From AP-15 sp963762575 (GTDB lineage Bacteria; Pseudomonadota; Alphaproteobacteria; ATCC43930; CGMCC-115725), in assembly GCA_963762575.1 (NCBI GenBank), contig CAVXLL010000019.1, positions 1-64,000 of the forward strand: 64,000 bases of DNA, in the 5' to 3' direction. Below the pieces are notes generated by a model. It was given only the letters and a program-made list of their open reading frames with translations, did not search any database and was not told where the DNA came from. Below, piece by piece: positions 55,959 to 63,329 of the stretch; positions within the stretch are counted from its first letter, which is position 1; each line of letters opens with the position of its first letter. A program made the position numbers and the translations under genes.

Positions 55959-58155
55959 GGGACGGCCTGGTTTGGAGATGCTGATTTTGCTGATGCCAGA
56001 GCCCGCGATAGATGTCGCAGCGCTCGAGCAACTCTTCGTGCCGACCGGAATCGTAGACCCGGCCGCGTTCGAGCACCAATACGATGTCGGCTTTCACCAG
56101 CACCGAGAGGCGGTGGGAAATGATCACGAGCGTGCGGCCCTTGGCGATCCGCAGCAGGTTCGCATTGACGATCGCCTCGCTCTCGGCGTCGAGAGCGCTG
56201 GTCGCCTCGTCTAGGATCAGGATCCGCGGGTCGCCGATCAGCGCACGGGCGATCGCCAAGCGCTGGCGCTGCCCGCCCGAGAGATTGGAGGAGCCCTCCT
56301 GGACATGGGTCTCGTAGCCGCGCGGCAGGTATTCGATGAACTCCTCCGCGCCGGCCAGCCGCGCGGCGTAAACAATGTCCTCGAAGCTCGCATCCGGTTT
56401 TGACGCAGCGATCGCCTCACGGATCGTGCCACTGAACAGAAAGTTGTCCTGCAGCACGACTCCGAGGCTGGAGCGCAGATGGTCGACGTCGATTTCCCGC
56501 AAATCATTGCCGTCGATCTTGATCAGCCCCTCGTAATTGCCGTGCAGCATCTGCAGCAGCCGGGTAACGGTCGTCTTGCCCGAGCCGCTGCGCCCCATGA
56601 TGCCGAGAATGGTGCCCTCCGGGGCAGTGAACGAGACGCCGTCGAGCGCCGGTGAGGACGAGCCGCGATAGCTAAATCGCACATTCGCGAACTCGATGCG
56701 GCCAGTCAGCGGGGTGCGGATTCCGGCCTTTGACCGGCCCTCCTCGGCGGGCTGGTTGACAAGGTTGGAGACGGCCTTAACCGCAAGCTGCGCCTCGTCA
56801 TATTGCTGCAGCAGCTGCGAGAGTTGGACCAACGGGGCGGCCACCCGCTGGGTCAGCATCATGAACGCGACGAGCGCGCCGACATAGACCTGATCTTTTG
56901 TGGTGATCGCGAGGTAGACGGCGAGCGCAAATGTTCCGTTGACCATCAGCCTTTCGAGCGGCGTCACGACGGTCTGGATGACATTGGCGGTCCGTCCCTC
57001 TTCGAGGCGCAGCCGCGCCGCCGTAGCGACGCGGACGTCCCACTCGTGTCGCTGGCGCGCATCGAGCGCCAGCGACTTCACCGTCCGGATGCCCTGCAGG
57101 TTCTCCACCAGAAATGCGTTTTTTAGACCTTCGGCGCGGAATGCGGCAGCGCCCTTGCGGCGCAGCGCCGGCAGCATCCAGATGATCCACAGGCAGATCA
57201 GCCCGCAAAACCCCAGCACGGCTCCGGTCAGGATCGCGCTGAAGAAAAACATGATCGGCAAGAACACCAGTAACACGAAGCTGTCGAGCACCGTGCCGAA
57301 TACCTGTCCCGTCAAGAATCCGCGGATCTTGAACATCTCGTTCATGTCGCGGGTGATCATCCCGGTCGATGACCGCTCAAAAAAATCCAGAGGCAGGTTC
57401 AAGACCTTGTTGAACATGTAGGTGTACAGGTGAGCGTCGATCCGGGCGGTGATGTGAAGGACGAGAAAGCGTCGCAAATAGCCGAAAATCGTCTCGAATG
57501 TGATCAACACCAGCATGGTGACGCATAAGACGGCGAGCGTGTCGAGGCTTTGGAAATAGACGACCCGGTCGATCAGCAATCGCCAGAACATGATTGGGCC
57601 GAGCGCCAGAAGGCTCAGCATGATCGCCGCTACGCCAATGTCGCGGACGAGGCGGCGGTCGCGGAACAGCTGCGCCGCAATCAGCCGCAGCCCGAACGGC
57701 TGATCTTCGTCGCCGAGGCGGTAGTCGCGCTTGATCAGGATGACGTCGCCCGACCATGCCAAAGCGAGCCGCTGCGCGTCGAGATTCAAGGGCGCATCCT
57801 CTCCCGCCAGCGGGTCTTGCACCACGACATGCGGCGGCTGGGCCTTTGCCTCGGCGCGCAGCAGAACCATGGCGCAGCCGTTATTGAGCAATAGGACGGC
57901 AGGCAGTGCCCGCCCCATCTGCATCAGATCGTCAAAGGCGAGCCGCACGGGCACCGCCCTCAAGCCATTGGTGCGGGTAATCCGGAGCAGCTCTTCCGGG
58001 GTCGGCCCGTCTGCTGCGATCCGGTGATCGCGCCGCAGCTGCGCCGGGCTGAGATGAATTCCGCGGTACCGCGCCACGATTGCGAGCGCGCCGAGCAGCG
58101 CCGCCCCGGCAGCGGGAGCCCGATTGCACTCCGGCTGTTCGGCGATGTTGGTCAT
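55921..58155 (-). CDS. Type I secretion ABC transporter with inactive C39-like domain
   Basis: 744 residues from ATG 58155, which overlaps the regulator stop (ATGA); a longer upstream reading would run antiphase inside the regulator. Residues 1-130 resemble a C39 peptidase (ALLGALAIVARYRGIHLSPAQL), but the catalytic Cys is absent, so it is a C39-like substrate-docking domain as in HlyB. Six membrane helices follow (about 160-430). The nucleotide-binding domain has Walker A GRSGSGKTTV, signature NLSGGQRQRLA, Walker B ILILDEATSALD and H-loop ISHRLSV. Exports an unidentified protein together with the HlyD adaptor downstream. Confidence 0.9.
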   Translation of the reverse strand: MTNIAEQPECNRAPAAGAALLGALAIVARYRGIHLSPAQLRRDHRIAADGPTPEELLRITRTNGLRAVPVRLAFDDLMQMGRALPAVLLLNNGCAMVLLRAEAKAQPPHVVVQDPLAGEDAPLNLDAQRLALAWSGDVILIKRDYRLGDEDQPFGLRLIAAQLFRDRRLVRDIGVAAIMLSLLALGPIMFWRLLIDRVVYFQSLDTLAVLCVTMLVLITFETIFGYLRRFLVLHITARIDAHLYTYMFNKVLNLPLDFFERSSTGMITRDMNEMFKIRGFLTGQVFGTVLDSFVLLVFLPIMFFFSAILTGAVLGFCGLICLWIIWMLPALRRKGAAAFRAEGLKNAFLVENLQGIRTVKSLALDARQRHEWDVRVATAARLRLEEGRTANVIQTVVTPLERLMVNGTFALAVYLAITTKDQVYVGALVAFMMLTQRVAAPLVQLSQLLQQYDEAQLAVKAVSNLVNQPAEEGRSKAGIRTPLTGRIEFANVRFSYRGSSSPALDGVSFTAPEGTILGIMGRSGSGKTTVTRLLQMLHGNYEGLIKIDGNDLREIDVDHLRSSLGVVLQDNFLFSGTIREAIAASKPDASFEDIVYAARLAGAEEFIEYLPRGYETHVQEGSSNLSGGQRQRLAIARALIGDPRILILDEATSALDAESEAIVNANLLRIAKGRTLVIISHRLSVLVKADIVLVLERGRVYDSGRHEELLERCDIYRGLWHQQNQHLQTRPSHALVPLRAGTAA

Positions 58156-58916
58156 GAGTATTGCGGTTCCACGACGGTGTGGGGCCGGACCGATGCCTGA
58201 TACGGCAATGTCGCCACATCTGAGGCCAGCAAATAGCCGTGGCGAAACTCGGTCTTGATCAGCTGCTCTGCGTCGATGCCGCCCGCCAAAACCAGCTTTT
58301 TGCGAAGCCGGTTGACGACGACATCGATGGCGCGGTCGCCGACCGAGTGCTCGGATCCATAAAGCAGTTCCCCGATCTCGCCGCGCGTGCAGAGGGTCCA
58401 CGGCCGTGACACGAGATGCGTCAGCAGACGGGCCTCCGAGGTTGTCAGGTCTATGTTGTCGCCAACCGACGCCTGAAGCAGATTCCGGCCTGGATAAAAG
58501 CTCACTCCGGCGAAGCGGAAATTGTCGGGGGCTCTGCTCGACACCGGCCCGTTGCGGCCTCTGACCCGCACGATCCGTTGTATTGTCTGGTTCAAGCCGA
58601 CGATATCGACCGGCGCGGCAATACAATCCGCCGCGCCGGCAACGCGGTAGTCTTCTATCTCCGATTGTCCGGGGCTGCACACCACCAGTATCGGAATCTC
58701 GGTCCGCCGCCTGACAGTCAGAATCGTATTGGTACCGGCCGCCGGCGTGCGGCTGAAATCGAGGACGATCACATCTGGGTTGCTGCGGCTTATCAGCTCA
58801 AAAAAATGGGCGTGGACCGAGTCGGACCCATCGCGTCCCGAGTTGCCAACCTCTGCACCCCCCGGTATCGATAAATCTTCACGCGCAAATAATATAGTTG
58901 TAGCTGCGCTCATCAA
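58152..58916 (-). CDS. OmpR-type response regulator with atypical receiver
   Basis: 254 residues. N-terminal receiver-like domain: DVIVLDFSRTP has the phospho-acceptor-like Asp, but the conserved Thr position reads C/S (ILVVCSPGQ) and the Lys of the K-P motif is Ala (CIAAPVD). The C-terminal winged helix is canonical: LTTSEARLLTHLVSRPWTLC, RAIDVVVNRLRKKL and IKTEFRHGYLL. No histidine kinase gene is nearby. It is first in the operon with the ABC exporter (ATGA overlap) and borders the divergent control region, so it probably regulates this locus, perhaps without phosphorylation. Confidence 0.83.
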   Translation of the reverse strand: MMSAATTILFAREDLSIPGGAEVGNSGRDGSDSVHAHFFELISRSNPDVIVLDFSRTPAAGTNTILTVRRRTEIPILVVCSPGQSEIEDYRVAGAADCIAAPVDIVGLNQTIQRIVRVRGRNGPVSSRAPDNFRFAGVSFYPGRNLLQASVGDNIDLTTSEARLLTHLVSRPWTLCTRGEIGELLYGSEHSVGDRAIDVVVNRLRKKLVLAGGIDAEQLIKTEFRHGYLLASDVATLPYQASVRPHTVVEPQYS

Positions 58917-59170
58917 CAGTTGATCCTGATTCTATGCTGCAACCTCATATAGCAACTCGTTTCAAGCCGTAGCAACCAGAAACGTTTTGAAATCAATTTG
59001 TTTACCGTGAACTCATCAGGCATTTGCTCAAATTTTCATTAAATAGATCAATGGTTCATTCGCTTATTGAGGGCGGGATTAACAAAGGCGTCAGGTTTGC
59101 ACGTTAATTGAGAGGCTGCTCTTATTGAGAGCGGTCTCAAACGACATTCCCGCAGATCGAGAAAAAAATC
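58917..59170. promoter_or_regulatory. AT-rich divergent control region with direct repeats
   Basis: 254 bases between the regulator (minus) and the ChW-like gene (plus), markedly AT-richer than its surroundings. It contains CTTATTGAGGGCGG (59063-59076) and CTTATTGAGAGCGG (59121-59134), identical in 13 of 14 positions, and a partial third, AATTGAGAGGC, near 59106. These are candidate operator sites for the adjacent OmpR-type regulator. Exact promoter boxes could not be set. Confidence 0.55.
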
Positions 59171-60049
59171 GTGATCCATTCAATTCACACCAGCCGTTTC
59201 GAGCCGACCGACGCGACGCCGGAGATGGCGCTTGCGGGATCCGATCACCCTTCCACGATGGCCAATCTCGTGGCGCTGGAGCAAGGTCTTTACGCCCTCG
59301 AAATCGGGCCGAGTCCCTGCATGCTCGGCAACGTGTCCAGTCTCCAAGTGCCCGCGGTGCACGTCTCCGCACTGCGAAATGAGCAAGAGCGAAGTGCTGA
59401 AATCATCGGCACTTCCGGGCGCGGCGACCGCTGGGTCGACCGAGAGGGTGGTACGGTCATCGTCAAGTCGCCGGCGGGTGGCGCTCATGTGCTCGTTACC
59501 GCCTATGGTCTTCCGACGCAGGCCGTGTCCGTACCCGACATCCACGTGCGCCGGCTCGATCGGCCCCGTTCGAATGGCGCGGCGCCCCGATCCCCCGATC
59601 CGGCCGGCTATACGGCCGACGAGCCCGAGGAGATCCGCAGCGAGATCGTGCTTCACGTGGAGCGACTCGGGGACCGGCGGTTTCCAGGGGAAGGCTGGGT
59701 CGGCAATCGCGGCAAGAAATTGCGTATCGAAGCCTTCAGCATCCGCCCTGTCGACACATTGCTGGCGCGTGACATCGAATTTAAGGCATTGGGCCCGAAG
59801 GGACGGCAGACGCCCTGGGTCACCGATGCCAAGCTCTGCGGCACGCGGGGGCAGGGGCTGCCGTTGACCGGGTTCGCGATCCGTCTGGCGCCGCATGTCG
59901 CCGAGCGATTCGACGTCGTCTACCAGGGTGCCTTTTTCGAGAGCGGCGTTGCGGGCCCGCACCGCAACGGCGAACTCTGCATTCCGCCGATTACTGACGA
60001 CCCGCTGGAGGCGATCAATGTGCGCCTGATCCGACGGTCTCATCTTTAA
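59171..60049 (+). CDS. Protein with ChW-like (hydrophobic-W) modules
   Basis: 292 residues, no signal peptide. Residues about 30-130 form an uncharacterised N-terminal domain. Residues about 158-193 (EGWVGNRGKKLRIEAFSIRP) and 200-241 (TPWVTDAKLCGTRGQGLPLT, GFAIRL) follow the ChW pattern: G-W-V / P-W-V, then G-x-x-G, then alternating L-x-L/I-x-A-I-x-I. Residues 245-287 may be a third, weaker module. ChW domains are best known from clostridial surface proteins. It heads the plus-strand genes and starts at ATG 59171 beside the direct repeats. Exact role unknown. Confidence 0.6.
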   Translation: MIHSIHTSRFEPTDATPEMALAGSDHPSTMANLVALEQGLYALEIGPSPCMLGNVSSLQVPAVHVSALRNEQERSAEIIGTSGRGDRWVDREGGTVIVKSPAGGAHVLVTAYGLPTQAVSVPDIHVRRLDRPRSNGAAPRSPDPAGYTADEPEEIRSEIVLHVERLGDRRFPGEGWVGNRGKKLRIEAFSIRPVDTLLARDIEFKALGPKGRQTPWVTDAKLCGTRGQGLPLTGFAIRLAPHVAERFDVVYQGAFFESGVAGPHRNGELCIPPITDDPLEAINVRLIRRSHL

Positions 60050-60092
60050 GACCCGCGGCTGTCCGATCGCCGCGAAGCCGTGATACCGAACA

Positions 60093-60686
60093 ATGGACGA
60101 ATCATACTCGACTGATGGGGGCGCTGCCCTGTCCAAGACGGTCTTGAATGTCGGCTGCGGCTATCCATTGCGGCAGAAGCTGCATCGCCATTTTCACGGA
60201 CCCGAATGGCGCGAGATTCGGCTCGACCTCGACCCTGGCGTGCAGCCCGACATCGTCTGCTCGATCACCGATATCAGTCCGGTCGCTGCCGACGCGGTCG
60301 ACGCGGTCTGGTCCTCGCACAATCTCGAGCATCTGCAGCGCCAGGAAGTGCCGCTGGCGCTCGCCGAGTTCCTGCGAGTGCTGAAGCCGCATGGCCTGCT
60401 GCTGCTGACATTACCGGACTTGCAGCAGGTGGCGCGGCTCGTCGCCGAAGATCGGCTCGAGGACAGTGCCTACATCTCCCAAAGCGGCCCGATCTCGCCG
60501 CTCGACATGATCTTCGGACACACTGCATCGCTGGCGCGCGGTAACCAGTTTATGGCGCACCGCACTGGATTTACGGCGCGAAGCTTGCACAAGCTGCTGA
60601 TCGAGGCGGGATTTGTCGAGGTCACCCTGCGCCAGGGCGCCTCATTTGATTTGTGGGCCAAGGGCTACAAGCCCGGGCGAGGTTGA
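60093..60686 (+). CDS. Class I SAM-dependent methyltransferase
   Basis: 197 residues. SAM-binding motif I in KTVLNVGCGYPLRQKLH near residue 16; the acidic loop EIRLDLDPGVQPDIVCSI; VDAVWSSHNLEHLQRQEVPLALAEFLRVLKPHGLLLLTLPD matches motifs IV-VI of Methyltransf_11-type enzymes found in glycan and lipid clusters. It sits 43 bases after the ChW-like gene and 4 bases before a glycosyltransferase, so the acceptor is probably a sugar or glycan intermediate. That is inferred from context. Confidence 0.82.
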   Translation: MDESYSTDGGAALSKTVLNVGCGYPLRQKLHRHFHGPEWREIRLDLDPGVQPDIVCSITDISPVAADAVDAVWSSHNLEHLQRQEVPLALAEFLRVLKPHGLLLLTLPDLQQVARLVAEDRLEDSAYISQSGPISPLDMIFGHTASLARGNQFMAHRTGFTARSLHKLLIEAGFVEVTLRQGASFDLWAKGYKPGRG

Positions 60687-60690
60687 ACCG

Positions 60691-61905
60691 ATGAAGTTTT
60701 TGTTCATCCACCAAAACATGCCCGGCCAGTATGTGCATATCGCGCGGCACCTGGCGCAGAGCGGGCATGAGGTCAGCTTCATCACCCAGCCGCGCACCGC
60801 CCAGATCGCCGGCGTCCGCAAGCTCGAATACGAGCCGGCGGCGCCGTCCGGCGACGGACACGCTCATACGCGCGAGTTGGAAACCGGTGTGACGAACGGG
60901 CTGGCGGTGGCGCGGCTCTGCGAATGGCTCGCCCGCGACGGGTTTGTGCCGAACATCGTGATCGGCCACAACGGGTGGGGAGAAATTCTCTACGTCAAGG
61001 ATTTATGGCCGCAAACCCCGCTGCTCGGCTATTTCGAATTCTTCTATCGGGCGAGCGGGTCGGACGTAGATTTCGACCCTGAGTTTCCGCCGGAAGCGGA
61101 CGCAGCGATGGGGCTGCGAACGCGCAATGCGCTGAACCTGCTCGGTCTCGATGCAGTCGATTGGGGCCAGAGCCCAACCGAATGGCAGCGTTCGCAGTAC
61201 CCAAAACGCTACCGGGACCGCATCACAGTCGTGCATGAAGGGGTTGATACGAGCGTAGTGCTGCCCGATCCGACCGCGCGCCTGTGGCTCGGCAGCGGCC
61301 GCTGCCTGTCGCGAGCGGACGAGATCGTCACCTACAGCGCGCGCGACCTCGAACCCTACCGTGGTTTTCATGTGTTCATGCGTGCCCTGCCAAGGGTGCT
61401 CGAAAGGCGGCCGGCGGCGCAGGTGCTGATCGTCGGCAATGACGGCGTCAGCTATGGACGCCCGCCGGAAGGCGCTGTCGGCTGGCGGGCGAAAATGCTC
61501 GATGAGCTGGATGGCAGGCTCGACCTGAGGCGCATCCACTTTCTCGGGCAACTGCCCTACCAGCAATATCTGACCGTGTTGCAGATCTCGACGGTCCACG
61601 TCTATTTGACCTACCCGTTCGTGCTGTCTTGGTCATTGCTCGAAGCGATGTCGGCCGGCTGCCTCGTCGTCGGCTCTCGCACGCCGCCCGTCGAGGAAGT
61701 GATGCGCGACGGAGAGACCGGCCGTCTGGTCGATTTCTTCGATGTGGAAGCGCTGGCCGACCGGATTGTGACGGCACTCGCGACCAATAACGATGGCGCC
61801 AGCACCGGAATTCGCGCAGCGGCGCGGCAGACTGCGATCGAACGTTACGATGTCCAAAGTGTCACCCTCCCGGCCTATCTGGACCTGCTGCGCTCATTGC
61901 TGTGA
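60691..61905 (+). CDS. Glycosyltransferase family 4 protein
   Basis: 404 residues from ATG 60691. The N-terminal domain begins KFLFIHQNMPGQYVHIARHLA, the pattern of Glyco_trans_4_3-type retaining enzymes. The donor-binding half shows YSARDLEPYRGFHVFMRALP, LLGY and the E-x7-E region SLLEAMSAGCLVVGSRTPPVEEV. Transfers a nucleotide-activated sugar; donor and acceptor unknown. Four bases after the methyltransferase gene and convergent by 12 bases with the next gene. Confidence 0.87.
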   Translation: MKFLFIHQNMPGQYVHIARHLAQSGHEVSFITQPRTAQIAGVRKLEYEPAAPSGDGHAHTRELETGVTNGLAVARLCEWLARDGFVPNIVIGHNGWGEILYVKDLWPQTPLLGYFEFFYRASGSDVDFDPEFPPEADAAMGLRTRNALNLLGLDAVDWGQSPTEWQRSQYPKRYRDRITVVHEGVDTSVVLPDPTARLWLGSGRCLSRADEIVTYSARDLEPYRGFHVFMRALPRVLERRPAAQVLIVGNDGVSYGRPPEGAVGWRAKMLDELDGRLDLRRIHFLGQLPYQQYLTVLQISTVHVYLTYPFVLSWSLLEAMSAGCLVVGSRTPPVEEVMRDGETGRLVDFFDVEALADRIVTALATNNDGASTGIRAAARQTAIERYDVQSVTLPAYLDLLRSLL

Positions 61906-62190
61906 GCGGGCGAGGGCGAGAAGCTCCTCGACGATTATCGGCATCATTGAGGGTGTGGGGTGGAGGCGCTCTGCGTAACCGAGAAGGTCCTCACGATCGG
62001 GCAAGCGCCCGAGGATCTCGTAACAGAGAAAGCCGACGGCTGTCTCGGCGCCAAACCGTGCTGCGAGTCGCGTCGCGATCCCGGTAATTCGCGCGATCTC
62101 GGCCTGCCGCTGCAGACGCAATTCGGCGATCAGCTCGAACCCCCCTTCGGCGCACGGCTCGGGAAAGCCGATGATCTCTCGAGTCTTCAA
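61894..62190 (-). CDS. Small DUF4214-like protein
   Basis: 98 residues. The C-terminal half, VGFLCYEILGRLPDREDLLGYAERL, follows the DUF4214 pattern (Y-x-x-I/L-L-G-R-x-P-D-x-x-x-L-x-x-Y), a short module found in secreted and surface proteins, including type I secreted ones and glycan-associated proteins. The N terminus is a polar helix. The start overlaps the stop of the upstream glycosyltransferase (ATGA), so it is translated with it. Confidence 0.58.
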   Translation of the reverse strand: MKTREIIGFPEPCAEGGFELIAELRLQRQAEIARITGIATRLAARFGAETAVGFLCYEILGRLPDREDLLGYAERLHPTPSMMPIIVEELLALARSQQ

Positions 62191-63329
62191 AATCGGTTGT
62201 TTTCTTCAACCGTCCGGGCGATCGCTTCGTCGATCCGGCGGGCGAAATCGTGCCAGGTGAAACGCAGGGCCTGACGGCGGCTGGCCGCGCGAATGGCCGC
62301 GCGTTCCAGGCGCAACCGCCGCAATGCCGCCAACAGCGTCCGCTCGAAGCTCGGCAGCGAGGTCGGGTCGAAGTAGAAAGCGGCGTCGCCGCCGGCTTCC
62401 GGTATCCCGGAGGAGTAGGAGCAGACGACCGGGCAGCCGAAATACATCGCTTCGACGACCGGGATGCCGAACCCTTCGAAAAAAGACGGATAGATCGCCA
62501 TTTCTGCATACCGATAGAGGAAGGCTTTTTGGTACTCGCCGACATAGCCGAGCCATTTGATCGCGCCGCCGCGATAGTGCTCATTGAGACCGTATTGCGA
62601 AATTCGCTCGTCAAACGCGATCAGCCATCCCGGGCTCCCGATGAAGACCCAGACGTACTGCGCCAGCAACTGCGGAATGCGCTGCAGGGCGAGCAACACC
62701 AGATCGATGTTCTTGCGCGGCTCGATCGTCCCCGGGACCACGACATAGGGGCGGCTGGGTTTGCTGTCCGGCAGGGTTTGCCAATACCGGTCGATTTCCG
62801 GCGGCGGGTCGGCGCCGGGATGACAAACGGTAATCCGGTCTGCCGGCACTCCGAGACACGCCGTGAGATCGTCTGCCGTCGCCTGCGACACGCAGAAGGT
62901 GCGCGCATTGGTGCCGAGGTCTCTGAGGATCGTCAGACCGTGATAGGCCAAGGTCTCGGGCTGATGGAATTCCGGGCTCAGCAAGAAGGAGAGGTCGTGC
63001 ACGATCTGAAACGACAGGTCGAAGAGGCCCTGGATTGATTTGACGTTCGGGAATAGAGCGGCGGGGGTGGGGCAGCGCCTGACCTCGTTGGCGAGGAGAC
63101 CAGAGATCGCTTGCTTTTTTACGAGCATAAGCTGAAACAACCCGCCGCTGCGCGCCTCTACGACGGCTTCGATGGCGCTGCGGTCGATCAGGTAGGGCCC
63201 GAGAAAAAAGCGGCTGGCCTCGCTGGGCTGCTGCAGCCAATAGCGGCACAGGTTCAAGGTCACATTCGGGATGCCAGAATAGCGGATCTCCTGCAATGGA
63301 CCGACCTCGATAAAGGCCGTGTGCGTCAT
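62187..63329 (-). CDS. Glycosyltransferase family 4 protein
   Basis: 380 residues from ATG 63329 (MTHTAFIEVGPLQEIRYSGI), which overlaps the preceding gene's stop; a longer upstream reading is in the wrong phase with that gene. VHDLSFLLSPEFHQPE is the acceptor-side loop; the donor site is in VVPGTIEPRKNIDLVLLAL and PSFFEGFGIPVVEAMYFGCPVVCS (E-x7-E). Similar to mannosyl/rhamnosyl transferases of polysaccharide loci; sugar specificity not readable. Confidence 0.88.
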   Translation of the reverse strand: MTHTAFIEVGPLQEIRYSGIPNVTLNLCRYWLQQPSEASRFFLGPYLIDRSAIEAVVEARSGGLFQLMLVKKQAISGLLANEVRRCPTPAALFPNVKSIQGLFDLSFQIVHDLSFLLSPEFHQPETLAYHGLTILRDLGTNARTFCVSQATADDLTACLGVPADRITVCHPGADPPPEIDRYWQTLPDSKPSRPYVVVPGTIEPRKNIDLVLLALQRIPQLLAQYVWVFIGSPGWLIAFDERISQYGLNEHYRGGAIKWLGYVGEYQKAFLYRYAEMAIYPSFFEGFGIPVVEAMYFGCPVVCSYSSGIPEAGGDAAFYFDPTSLPSFERTLLAALRRLRLERAAIRAASRRQALRFTWHDFARRIDEAIARTVEENNRF

